In this document: piece after piece, positions 1-11,100 of the stretch | How the letters are laid out: each line of letters begins with the position of its first letter | How positions within the stretch are numbered: the stretch's first letter is position 1 | Assembly: GCF_000699445.3 (NCBI RefSeq) | Contig: NC_067201.1 | Span: 15,927,501 to 15,991,500, forward strand | From: Schistosoma haematobium | Lineage: Eukaryota > Platyhelminthes > Trematoda > Strigeidida > Schistosomatidae | Reading direction: 5' to 3' | DNA length: 64,000 bases | Position numbers and translations under genes: made by a program | Notes under the pieces: generated by a model | What the model saw: the letters and a program-made list of their open reading frames with translations, nothing else | Database searches by the model: none | What the model was told of the DNA's origin: nothing

Positions 1-1251
1 AGCCGAGATGGATAAGCACGCAATTTCAAATGCATTTTATAGCCCCTTCTGATTTTTCGAACTCCATCAGATAAGTTGAGCATTTTTATGTCAGCTACGC
101 AGGAGACTATTTTAACATAATATATGAGCCATCCCTTAATTAGCCCCAAAAGGATTAGAAGATGAAATAATCCGCTTCGCAATTGCTGCTGCTTTTCGGG
201 CTATTAGGGTTTCGGAATTTGTGAAAGGAATTATTCTGCCTCTCTTAATGTGCAGAGAGCATGAGATAAGGTTACCAGTCGGACTATGAAACTCAAAATT
301 AACACGGCCGAACACGGCCCAAATAAAACACGTGGATAATCAGATAGTATACTGCAAATATGACACGTATACATGTGTACAGTATTCTTTTGGAACGAGA
401 GAACGGACGTGACATAGAACTCAAAGAACCACGGATCAGTTGACATGCATAAATCTAACAGTTTTAGCTTTCCGTAATAAACTGACTACCTACTTCCGAC
501 TAAAATCTACGCTGGTGACTGATGAAACAAAATCTATAGTTACTGTTTACTTAAATATATATCTGCACCTGTATGTGGTTTCGGAGATATGGGTAGAATA
601 GCTATATTTCGGCCTAGTGCAAATTATTCTAGTAACTACCAAGCTTTGAAACAAGTGAAATTCAGACAAGCACTTTTAGCATTGTTAGAACATCCGGCAA
701 AAATGTGAGGTTCGTATAAGAGGATCTTAACACTTGGTTTCACAAATCCTGACTCATAATGTGGTTGGACAAGCACAAAAAAATTCAGAAATGCACTTAC
801 TCGCAGAATGTGGTACCCAGACGTCCCACCGCCAGGGATCGGAGAGCTTGTTGAACCGCCCATTATTTGATTACGAGTACAAAACGTGTGCAGTAGAAAT
901 AAGATTGTCCCGGCTTAATTGGACATTTGACACAGTACCAAATAACATGGTGATATCCCACTTCTTTGTGATATGCCAGAGAATATAATTTAATTTCTTA
1001 TATCTAGTGTCTTTGTGCTACTATATGATTCCGTGTCGTTATTATAATTCGGTGAAAGTATTCTAGCTATTCATCTTTATTAGTCCAATTGGTTTGAACA
1101 GCTACTTGAAAGCAAGAATATTCAGGTTTTCAATGACTGCGTTTTTGCAGGGCACTATGATTTTTGTCACTAGCAGCTACGACTTCACCGGAGAGGAAAA
1201 AAATTGATTTGTATGAAAATTGCAGTATTAGAATGCAGATGAGTGAAGAGA
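1..1251. other. Unassigned DNA left of the LTR element
   Basis: AT-rich sequence without a recognisable gene, exon set or repeat. Short open frames here have no family motif and no compatible splice sites. It is simply the left flank into which the LTR element inserted. Confidence 0.5.
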
Positions 1252-1255
1252 GGAT
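1252..1255. repeat. Left target-site duplication (GGAT)
   Basis: The 4 bp GGAT abut the 5' LTR and recur at 6511-6514 directly after the 3' LTR. Four to five bp is the usual duplication size for gypsy-type integrases. Confidence 0.8.
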
Positions 1256-1576
1256 TGTAGCGGTAAATAAATCCCCAAAATAAATAGCACTAAGTTTTCG
1301 ACATTGGATGCTGACCATATGTTTTAGTGGACTCATCTAGCTGAAGGCGCTCGGTCAGGCATCCGCACCAGATCACGTGTGGTAACGCCGTGCTCAACAT
1401 CAACCGCAATCGCTAGCCAGATTAGATCAGAGAATTCCGATATATTGGTCATCGCCAAACATACTCTTCCGATCTCCTCGACTCTGTCTTTTGATTTCTC
1501 TGGGTGGGAACGAAATATATTAGAAGGTGTTACTGGTAGAAGCGTTGTCAAACACTGAATACCTGTGACATCATCA
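1256..1576 (+). repeat. 5' LTR of the gypsy-type element
   Basis: 321 bp, starts TGTAGCGG and ends CATCATCA. By eye it is identical at every base to the copy at 6190-6510. AATAAA-like motifs occur near its start. A minus-strand open frame of 72 codons appears in both LTR copies but has no family features and is taken as chance. Confidence 0.97.
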
Positions 1577-1577
1577 T

Positions 1578-1595
1578 TGGTGAGACCGACGTGAT
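1578..1595 (+). promoter_or_regulatory. Primer-binding site, tRNA-Trp type
   Basis: One base after the 5' LTR lies TGGTGAGACCGACGTGAT. The reverse complement of the 3' end of eukaryotic tRNA-Trp plus CCA, as I recall it, is TGGTGACCCCGACGTGAT, so 16 of 18 bases agree. The homologous site in the copy at 62723 differs at other positions, which suggests the ancestral site matched tRNA-Trp at 17 of 18. A tRNA-Trp primer is an established feature of CsRn1-type elements. Confidence 0.8.
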
Positions 1596-1750
1596 CTGGT
1601 ACACCTTATTGCAACTGTGAGTCTGTTCCTTTTTGGGATTTTTATATATCATTACCTTATTTTTTTTAAACATTGTGATTTTTTTTTCGTATTTTTTCCT
1701 GGATATATATATATTTTCCCCTCGTTCATTATCGTACTTCATACTTCATC

Positions 1751-2584
1751 ATGACTGAACAGACACCTAAAGTACTCAAGCTTAAGACTTTGTCCCCGCC
1801 TTCGTTTCAACTGATGCCTTTCTGGCCCGACAACATCGAAGCCTGGTTTTGCTACGCAGAAGCCGACTTCTCCGAGCACGGCGTGATCGACACACGTGCA
1901 CAATTCCTCGCAGTAGTCAAGGCACTACCGCGCGAATTCAACAGGTACGTAACACCTAGTATGTTTACTAGTGATGTTTCCGATCCTTACGAAATCTTAA
2001 AACGCTCGATTCTTAAACGAGGAGACCTAACCGATCGACAAGGGTAAGATCAACTCTTCAACAATATCGACCTGCAACACGGTTCTGCGACGGACATGTT
2101 GCAACGGATGAGAGAGGTTATAGGCCCAAGAACTTTCGACGAAGGTCTATTCAAACAACTCTTCTTGTCAAAACCTCCCCAACAGGTGCAAGCAGTTCTG
2201 GTCTCGTTCCAGAACAACGCCTTAGACGAGCTAGCTGCATCTGCCGACCGCATTTTAGAAATTACGAAATCTTCTACGACAGAGGTTTTTTCAGTCAAAG
2301 AAAAGCCTAAAACGACTCAGAATGATATAACCGACTTATGTCACACACTCACGCGTTATCTTAGTCTTCGTACCGACCGTAAGAGATCGCGCACCCCACG
2401 TAGAGGCATGTCACGTAAGCGATCTGTCTCTAGACCACGAGAGACAGATAACCCCGACTGGTGCTGGTATCATAACCAGTATGGAAAGTTTTCCAGAAAT
2501 TGCAGAAAACCCTGCAACTTTCCCAACACGAAACCGACTGATTCGAATAGCAATTCGGGAAACTTTCAAGCCGGCACGCGTTAA
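1751..2584 (+). pseudogene. gag: gag of the LTR element, one in-frame stop
   Basis: The nucleocapsid/structural polyprotein of the element, about 277 codons. It starts at the ATG at 1751 (MTEQTPKVLKLK). Reading is open except for a TAA at 2045-2047; the frame is continuous on both sides, and the second copy (63187-63191) has a sense codon there. The C-terminal part is Arg/Ser-rich and then carries WCWYHNQYGKFSRNCRKPC, a C-x2-H-x9-C-x3-C zinc box rather than the retroviral CCHC. I recall this CHCC form as typical of CsRn1-like elements. The last codons overlap pol in the -1 frame around the slippery site at 2557-2563. As it stands the product would end after 98 residues unless the stop is read through. 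Confidence 0.9.
2557..2563 (+). promoter_or_regulatory. -1 ribosomal frameshift slippery site G_GGA_AAC
   Basis: The heptamer GGGAAAC sits exactly in register with gag (zero-frame codons GGA at 2558 and AAC at 2561), 19 bases before the gag stop at 2582. The -1 frame from here (GGG AAA CTT...) is open straight into protease. This fits the X_XXY_YYZ rule for -1 programmed frameshifting. A downstream pseudoknot was not worked out. In the right-hand copy the site reads AAGAAAC and is lost. Confidence 0.7.
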
Positions 2585-5500
2585 CGGCAACCGTAGCCGG
2601 CGAACAAAGCCGTCTGTTATTCGTCACAGATGTGACAACGAGAGTTCGCTACCTCGTCGACACTGGCGCAGAAGTTAGCGTTCTCCCAGCAAATCCTAAC
2701 GACCGACTTCACGAATCGACCCTAAATTTACAGGCGGCAAACGGAAAACCGATCGCTACGTATGGCAAAAGGTACGTTTACCTTAACGTGGGTTTACGCA
2801 AACCCATTCACTGGATCTTCGTTGTTGCTGATGTTTCTATGCCAATCATTGGTATGGATCTTCTACAACACCATAATCTGATCATCGACACGCGCAAACG
2901 GAGGCTAGTAGACGGAAACACTAATTTATCCGTTTGCGTAACTTCTTTTACTGGTTGCAAATTATCCCCAGTCACAATTAAACATATGATAGACCCACTC
3001 TATCAGCCACTTCTCGATAAGTATCCTGGGATACAACAAACGCAACCGAGATTACCGTGCGTAACCAGCAACATTACACATCACATCACGACTACAGGAC
3101 CACCTGTATTCTCTAAAGCACGACGACTAGCTCCTGAAAAGCTAAGGTTGGCGAAAAACGAATTCGATCACATGATAGATTTAGGAATCATACGACCGTC
3201 AAGTAGCCCATATGCATCTCCGTTGCACATGGTCCCTAAAAAGGACAGCAACGATTGGCGTCCAACTGGTGACTATCGGCGATTGAACGCGAAAACCATT
3301 CCCGATCGTTACCCGTTGCCTCACACTCACGATTTGACAGCTACCTTGAAAGGTACAACTGTCTTTTCGAAAATCGACTTGGTTAAAGCGTATAACCAAA
3401 TCCCCATGGCTACAGACTATATGCCAAAAACAGCTATCATTACTCCCTTTGGACTCTATAAATTTTTGCGAATGCCTTTCGGTCTAAGAAATGCTGCTCA
3501 AACATTCCAAAGATTCATAGACGACGTTTTCCGAGGTCTCAACTTCGTACATGCGTATGTTGACGACTGTCTAATCGCAAGTCCGGACAGAGAAACACAT
3601 CTCAAGCATCTGGATCTTGTTTTCGAACGACTACAAAAACGTGGCATAACTGTAAACGTTCAGAAATGCCAATTCGGAACCGACTCGTTAGACCTCCTAG
3701 GACACACTATCGATGCTCAAGGCATTCGACCTCTTAGGACCAAAGTGGCGGCCATTCTGGATTACCCAGAACCGACCACCGTCAAGCAATTACGCACGTT
3801 TAACGGCCTCGTAAGTTTCTATAGACGATTCGTACCTAAATGCGTTTTACTCATGAAACCTCTAACCGACCAACTTCGGGGAAATGCGAAATCCATTAAT
3901 TTGGACGACATTGCACGAAAATCATTCTTCACAGTTAAGGAACTCATCGCTAAAGCAACAATGCTCGCCCATCAGGACACCGAAGCACCCATTAGTATCG
4001 CAGTAGACGCATCGGACTCGGCAATCGGTGGCGTCTTACAACAATGAGTTAACAACTCCTGGCAACCTTTGGCATTTTTCTCTAGACGGTTGCTAAACAC
4101 TGAATCGAGGTACAGCACATTCGGTAGAGAACTCCTAGCTATGTATTGTGCTGTACGACATTTTCAACACTATATCGAAGGCCGTGAATTTACCCTTTTC
4201 ATGGACAATAAACCGCTCACCTTCTATCTAAGCTCTTCCTCTGACAAGTACTCACCTCATGAGTTTCGACGACTGGACTACATTTCGCAGTTTACTTCAG
4301 AAATTCAGAACATTTCTGGAGCACACAATGTAGTTGCAGACGCTTTGTCTCGCATAACTTCCTTGAACAGTTTCCAAGGAATCGACCTTCTTAAACTCGC
4401 CCAGCTTCAAAAAGAAGACACTGATTTTCAGCACGAGTTATCGTCCACAACACTTAAACTACGCATCAAACAGATGGGAACAGGTAAGGAAACCTTACTT
4501 TGTGACACATCTACAGGTAGGGATAGACCAATCGTGCCGAAACGTTATCAACGCAACGTATTCAATACATTGCACAAACGTCCTCATCCAGGCGTTCGTG
4601 CAACCATCAAGCTTATAGCAGAACGGTTTTGCTGGCCTGGCATGAATAAAGACGTGAGGGAGTGGGCACGCTCCTGTGTAAGCTGCCAAAAATTTAAGGT
4701 TATCAGACACAATAAATGTCCCTTAGGCTCATTTAAAACTCCCGATGCTCGTTTCGACCATGTTCATCTGGATTTGGTAGGACCTTTACCAGATTCAAAT
4801 GGATACTCTTATCTCTTAACCTGCGTAGACCGTTTCACTCGATGGCCAGAAGCAGTACCTATCAAGGACATCACTGCTGAAACAGTGGATCGCGCCTTCG
4901 TCGTACGATGGGTAGCAAATTTCGGCTTCAACCATCACTACAGATCGCGGACGTCAGTTTGAATCTGAACTTTTCCGTCGTCTGACCACACTTTTAGAAA
5001 TCACTCGCTTCCGAACGACCGCCTACCACTCACAAGCAAACGGGTTGGTAGAACGTTTTCACCGACAACTAAAAGCTTCACTATAAGCTGCAAACGTTTC
5101 ACAGTGGACCGACGATCTTCCACTTGTTTTACTAGGTATTCGCAATGCAGCGAAAGCTGACATTGGATACACTGCGGCTCAACTCGTTTATGGAACGACA
5201 CTTCGACTTCCAGGAGAATTCGTGGATCCTTCGTCCTCTTCAGTGAACATGGATCTAACCTCCTACACGAACAGGCTTACAAACTCAATGCGTTCAGTTA
5301 AACCTGCTTCCACTCGACCACAATCAACCGATGTTTTCGTTCAACCTGACTTACGATATAGTACACACGTTTTCGTTCGTCGAGACTCGCATCGACGACC
5401 ATTCGAATCAGCATACGAAGGACCCTTCAAAGTTCTTCAACGTGAATCTAAGTACTATATAGTCGACAAGAACAGAACAAACGATAGCATCAGCATCGAT

Positions 5501-5710
5501 CGCTTAAAAGCAGCGTATTTAGAAGGAAATCCTATTCATGTCGACTTTCCTTCGGTACAATCGCACAACACGACTCCTACACTCATAATTCCTCAACCGA
5601 CAACCAACACTAGCGATGATACTTCGAATGTATCTGAAAATATACCTAAAACGACGCGTTCTGGAAGAAGAGTAAGATTTCCAGAACATTTAAACGACTA
5701 CTGCACGTAA
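2557..5710 (+). pseudogene. pol: pol of the LTR element (PR-RT-RNase H-IN), two stops and one frameshift
   Basis: Polyprotein for reverse transcription and integration, entered from gag in the -1 frame. Visible domains in order: aspartic protease (LVDTGAEVSVLP, DTG at 2659-2667); reverse transcriptase with FSKIDLVKAY, MPFGLRNAAQTFQRF and YVDD at 3556-3567; RNase H (IAVDASDSAIGG near 4000, then AFFSRRL...); integrase with an HHCC zinc finger (H and C residues about 4560-4690), the first catalytic Asp in HLDLVGP, Asp in TTDRG and Glu in NGLVERF (5051-5053). Defects: TGA at 4045-4047, where the frame would otherwise continue; a shift from frame 1 to frame 2 near 4931 that fits a 2-nt loss; and TAA at 5084-5086. 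The C-terminal tail after integrase is basic and ends at 5710. No env gene follows. Confidence 0.93.
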
Positions 5711-6189
5711 AGCACTACTCGACATTTTATATTATCTCGATCTTTCTTTTTAACGATATATAATTATTTTTTAAAAAAAGACAATTTTATTATGCCTATA
5801 TATTTATATTTTAAAAAAAAAACAAAACATAAAAAACATTTTTTTAACTCTATTATGTGTGCTTGAGTATATTTTCCATTTTTTCGCCGACATTGTGTTT
5901 TTACGCACATACGAGTGTAGTTCGACATGCACTTACACTTTCTTTTTTCTTTTCCAGGACGACTGGAAAAGAACGATGCAGTTTACGAGGAGTCGAAATT
6001 TTCGTTGTAACTTTTTCCTTTTTTTTACTATGTTGTACCTCGGTCCCATATAGTAAGGAAAGACGACCAGACGCTGCTACACTTAGTAAGCTATCAGAAG
6101 AGTGTTTACCAACGACAAACTCGTTGGGTTTAAACTTCTGGCTGGCCACGTCTTAGGGTCGTCACTGCCCCACTAGGGGGGGAGTGATC
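5711..6189 (+). other. 3' non-coding region of the LTR element
   Basis: Poly-A/poly-T-rich DNA between the pol stop and the polypurine tract. Short overlapping open frames (for example 5857-6156) were considered as an env-like third gene but show no signal peptide, membrane segment or cysteine pattern that would support this. Part of the region is conserved in the old relic at about 7490-7880, which suggests it is an ordinary part of the family rather than an insertion. Confidence 0.6.
6175..6184 (+). promoter_or_regulatory. Polypurine tract
   Basis: AGGGGGGGAG lies six bases before the 3' LTR. This is the expected position and composition for the plus-strand DNA primer of an LTR element. 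Confidence 0.75.
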
Positions 6190-6510
6190 TGTAGCGGTAA
6201 ATAAATCCCCAAAATAAATAGCACTAAGTTTTCGACATTGGATGCTGACCATATGTTTTAGTGGACTCATCTAGCTGAAGGCGCTCGGTCAGGCATCCGC
6301 ACCAGATCACGTGTGGTAACGCCGTGCTCAACATCAACCGCAATCGCTAGCCAGATTAGATCAGAGAATTCCGATATATTGGTCATCGCCAAACATACTC
6401 TTCCGATCTCCTCGACTCTGTCTTTTGATTTCTCTGGGTGGGAACGAAATATATTAGAAGGTGTTACTGGTAGAAGCGTTGTCAAACACTGAATACCTGT
6501 GACATCATCA
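6190..6510 (+). repeat. 3' LTR of the gypsy-type element
   Basis: 321 bp, identical by eye to the 5' LTR at 1256-1576. The identity points to a recent insertion, because both LTRs are copied from one template during reverse transcription. Confidence 0.97.
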
Positions 6511-6514
6511 GGAT
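6511..6514. repeat. Right target-site duplication (GGAT)
   Basis: Partner of 1252-1255; together they fix the element boundaries. Confidence 0.8.
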
Positions 6515-7204
6515 AAAGGTCAGGAGAAAACTTTCATTCACGAATATAAACGAATTGCTAAAATTAAGTGTATGACTAAAATGTATGCTCAGAAAGAATT
6601 AACTCAAAAACGCAAGGCAGGTATTTAGAAATATTAGTAATAAATCACACCAATAATAATGCATAAGTTGAGATACAAGGATCAAGCAAGACAGGTACGT
6701 GAATAAACACATCTGCCTTTTATTGAACACAATTGGCCGGTGTTTCAGTCGGAAGACAGTAAACCCTTAGTTTATTATGGTCGTCAAATCTCCTTGTAAT
6801 CTTGTTCACTTCGGCTGAGTCACATCATTGAGAAGAGCGTTCACGACATAGCTGATACTCAGTAATATGGTAGTTCTCAATCGATTGATTACCCCTTGAC
6901 GTGCCGCTTGCCGAAACCTAATCATTAGGATGCGAACTACAGGAGGAATTTTTTCCTCAGGACGAAATTGGTAGGTAATTCAATGTTCTTGAAATTTTTC
7001 TCTGAATCCTATTACCCACTTTGTTGGAGATACTCTGTGTATTTCCTTAATACATGTAGCTGCTGTTCAGGTTTTCTGTCGGCGACAAGCCTGAATAACG
7101 CTCCGTCAACATGATCGAAAAATAAAGACCACAAAGAAAATACGTCATATTACTCCGCTGGAATTCGGAAACATGTCGCTTTACATTTCCGTATTTCGGG
7201 ACAA
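6515..7204. other. Unassigned DNA between two LTR-element copies
   Basis: No exon or repeat identified. It could contain more of the old relic that begins at about 7205, but I could not align it to pol. Confidence 0.4.
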
Positions 7205-8155
7205 AATGTGCTATACAACTAACCGGAACTGCATTAACGATGACACCAGCATCGACTGGTTAAAAGCCGATTTCTTCGGAGGAAACTCCTGCCTCGAAGT
7301 TCCTACTAAAAGGTCGGACAACACAATCCACACTATCAAGATGTAATGCCCGATAGTAAACTACTGCGAAGAAACTTCACTGGTATCAGATAACCGGCCT
7401 CAATCTATGTGCACTAAAAGAACCATGGCTCTCCCAGAACAATTATATATCTTGTAAAAAAATCAATATGATTTTAACGTACTTATATGTATGTGCAAAC
7501 CACTTTTGCGAAGAATCCCTCAAAAGAAACATTTTCGTGTGAAATTCTTTTCTTTGTCGCATGGTGTAAATATGCATTTATACCGGTTTTTTAATGCATG
7601 TTTTGGTCGCTTACGTAAGTTTGAGTTTATTTTGATGTTCACTTACACTTTCATTCCTTTCTTTCCCAGGACGACTGTAAAGGACGAAAAACTGGAGACG
7701 AATACGATTAACTGAACCTTTCATCATAAATTATTACTATGTAACCCATGGTTTCTGTAAGTAGTAGAAAAACGATCAGATGCTACCAAGTTATCAGAAA
7801 AATGTTTACCGACGACATGCTAGTTTGGTGTAATTTTCTGGCTGGTTACGCCTTAGGATTCCCACCAACCCATTAAGAGGAAAAAGATTTGTAGTGGTTA
7901 ACGAATCCTTAAATTCTTCTAGACTGACTCCGGCCTCATTACTTTTACTGGATGCACCCTAGCTAGAAACTCTCAGATGTGTTTCCGAACCAGGTCACTA
8001 TTGGGTACGCCGTGCTACGCATCTCAACATATTGATTATCTTCCAAAAATATATTCATTCCTAACCTCTAAGATGACTGTGTTTTTGATTCCCAGTCATT
8101 AACTTGTTGCGAACAACAGCTTTCTCACGCGTTGTATACCGGTGAAATTCTGACT
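7205..8155 (+). mobile_element. Old 3' relic of a related LTR element (pol tail, 3' region, LTR)
   Basis: Diverged but collinear with 5450-6490 of the full-length element. Near 7220-7300 it carries the homologue of the pol tail around SISIDRLKA, including CATCGACTGGTTAAAAGC. A stretch near 7640-7690 (ACTTACACTTTC, then CCAGGACGACTG) matches 5933-5965. An LTR-like segment starts TGTAGTGG at 7890 and fades near 8150. All reading frames are broken, so this is much older than the intact-LTR copy. Confidence 0.7.
7890..8150 (+). repeat. Degenerate LTR of the old relic
   Basis: Starts TGTAGTGGTTAACGAATCC, against TGTAGCGGTAAATAAATCC in the young LTR. Further matches are the GCCGTGCT core and the TTTTTGATT region. 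The end is approximate. Confidence 0.6.
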
Positions 8156-11100
8156 TTGAACATGGATCGGTATAAAGAGGGATAAAGTTTGTATTAAGGC
8201 ATGTTCCTTGCAGAAATGTGTTGTGGCGCTATGGATTGTTTTTTCTTAACCAATCAGCACTAGCGGATACTCACAAAAGACTCTAAAATCTTATTATATA
8301 AAAGCTACAAATATGTCAACCTTTATTCCTATTGTGATTCCGTCTTCTGTCCAACCTTGTTTATTTAGCATATAATTTCACTCTTGTTCGACCGTGTTCT
8401 GGTCTGGGAACTTATTGAGTGAAGTACTAAGTAACAAGAGCATCTGGGTCGTCAACAAGTTCATTAACAGCCTTTAGTAACATTTACATTTTTCGATGAA
8501 ATGGGTTTATTAAATATCAGGCATTAGCTATATATGATTATTAATCGACGTCTACCTAGTTTCCTGCCTTTCAGTTCTATCGCCAAACAATGATGAGAAT
8601 ACTGCAGAAACTAAGGAAGAGTTTGGGCCATAAAGTTTCTGAAATCTTAAGCTTGTTTCAAATTGTTCAAACGGTAAAAGCCGAGTATTTAACTGTCTCA
8701 TTTTCAGATTTGTACTGGATCAATCGACTGACAGTGTCAACAGCACCACACACCCTGGAGTCAGTTGCAGCATCGTCTGTTTAATCTGGTTACTTGTTGA
8801 TCTGCACTTTTGTCACAGCTGGGTGCATATTCGTAAAACCTGCTGGATAATCTAAATTCCGAAAATAATGAAGACGAGTTTCGTCATTTCGCCAGATGAT
8901 TTTCCATGCTTTTGATACTTCCTAACATATATACTGTCACTTAGACTCGACGTATATATAGTTCATATGAACCACTCGTAAAACCGTTTTTTGAACTAAG
9001 ACATATCTAGTAGCTTCAAATGACAACATACTACAATTGCAAAGTCTGTCATTTATAAGAGAACCGTATTAGACCCAACATTAATCTGATAATCGTCACT
9101 GCATATTTAAGAATGCTACTAGGCTGACTAAAGCGGACTCTTATGAAGTCTATATTATGCCCGTCTTCTTCTTAGTTGCGATGCCATAACTCATGTCTGA
9201 ACTTCAAAATATTTTTCCGCCGATTCGTATTTTGTATATTGGTACATCCCCTTACCAATTTACTTCTTAGACTAGCTTACAAATGCATAACACTGTATGA
9301 TATTTATGCCATTTGAATTCAAAAACTATTTGGATCTGCTTTAACATTTTCCACCAAACGCATCATAGTCGATATTGGCATGCATATTCGAGTTTATAAA
9401 TTGGGCTGTCATATTAATTGCCTGAAAAGGCGTGTAACATATTTAAAATAATAAAGTCACAGCATTATTATATTATAGTTCCGCACTGGTATAATAACCA
9501 AACTAACACGTAGTTGTTAGTCAAGAGAGCATTCAAAATAAAAACTCTGAAGCCTATTACTAAAATTAACACCAAGTGAACACATATTTCTGGATTACAA
9601 TTTGTAATATAACCAGGTAGCCCAGATCAGCTCATGCTGCGAAATTCGGATATTTTAAAAATCTCCTAACGTCGATGTATATTTTGAACAATAAAATTAT
9701 TAAACACCTAAACAACCAATAAACATTTCTGAATAGCTAATGCCCAATCAACACCATAAACAGTAATCCATAATGGTTTCACAAGATCGTCATTAAGTAC
9801 TGTTACAACTTAACAATCAAGTAAAATGACAGGTATATGACAAAACTGTCAATAAAAATATCCTTCGTCAAATTGACGGACAGTTTTCATTAAGTAGTTT
9901 TCTCGTGGCCATCTTTATATAACACAGATGATTCCAGTAAGTGTTTCCGCCGGCTGATTCTTTGGTAAACAACTTTGAAGCTTTTTAGCCTGATGAGAGG
10001 TTTAGCAACACAATCACTCATGAGAATCATTGGTATACTCAGCGACGCAAACCATCTGCAAACTGAAAACATCACTGTCAAATCTATCCCAACACTGACA
10101 ACGGTTCATTTTATTATCATAAGCATGAGATGGGAGTTGTATTCTCCTCGATTATAACTTATGCTGTCCCTAATAATCACATGAGTCGCACTCATCGTTT
10201 ATCGTCTTTTAAAAAGTTATTTAACTAGAAGCATCATACAACACCATGTAACCTATATTTACGGTACATAAGCTCAATAAATTTCACTGTTTTAAACCTA
10301 CACCAGGCTCGATACTTGCAGCAGACTTGTATACACCATCAACCAACGTGTATGAGTATGAATAATTGATTTATTGCACATAAAAGCATCGAGTCTAGAG
10401 CAGGTCCCTCCCTGAAGTACTCATATTCAACGGATTATTATCAGCAGTTTGTTCAAAATCCATAAAGTTATCAGGATTTTCATGTATTGAATTGATATTT
10501 GATAACAGTTCTTTTTAGCCACCATCACATTGCTTCTCTATTATTGATATGTGCTCCCGTGGTGTGGCCTACCAAATGCAGCTTGTAAACGACGATACGA
10601 TGCACGTAACCAAACCTAAATAGTCGCCGACATTCTCTCCAGTTACCTATGTGGTGTGGTACTCGGCAGCACTTAGTATCGTACAATCGGTATGGCAGTC
10701 GTAATTTGTTACGTTGTAACGTGTCGGAAGTGTCCCTTCTGAGGTTATTGATCATATACCAAAGGCCTGCTAAGTATATTTAAAGAGGCGTTGCTTACTC
10801 ATTCTTCTCCGACACTTATTCCTCCAGTGACATTTCGTCTTCTGATAACCGTTTCATCGATTTCTACGATTTTTCCGATTCTGATGCAAGCTTGTCACTT
10901 TCACTGCATATATACTTCGACAGTACTCATACCACTGAACTGTCAAAACTTAAATAACTTAAGTAACATCGGCAAATGTTGCAGCTACTACTACTAGTGC
11001 TTTCATTATCCAGTTCGCAATAATCATCGTAATCCACCGTATTGTACATTGGAATCGAACGAACAAGGTTCTTGTTCTAAGAGATTTTCTCCCCAACATA

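Larger units (their letters stand above)
1256..6510 (+). mobile_element. Full-length Ty3/gypsy LTR retrotransposon, CsRn1/Boudicca-like
   Basis: A 5255-bp element bounded by two 321-bp direct LTRs (1256-1576, 6190-6510) that begin TG and end CA, flanked by a 4-bp duplication GGAT. Order inside is primer-binding site, gag (1751-2584), pol (protease, reverse transcriptase, RNase H, integrase; to 5710), an AT-rich 3' region and a polypurine tract. The tRNA-Trp-like primer site and the C-x2-H-x9-C-x3-C box in Gag are characters I know from the CsRn1/Kabuki clade that includes trematode CsRn1 and schistosome Boudicca. The coding part is broken (three in-frame stops, one frameshift), so this copy cannot encode full proteins. 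Family assignment rests on recalled characters, not on an alignment. Confidence 0.93.

Noticed and set aside
1333..1551. 72-codon minus-strand frame, repeated exactly at 6267-6485
   Set aside because: It lies wholly in the LTRs and repeats only because the LTRs are identical; no protein features.
5857..6156. Possible env-like third ORF after pol
   Set aside because: No signal peptide with cleavage site, no membrane anchor, no Cys pattern, and out of step with the homologous stretch in the older relic.
10525..10755. 76-codon Arg-rich minus-strand frame
   Set aside because: No recognisable family; composition alone is not evidence of coding.
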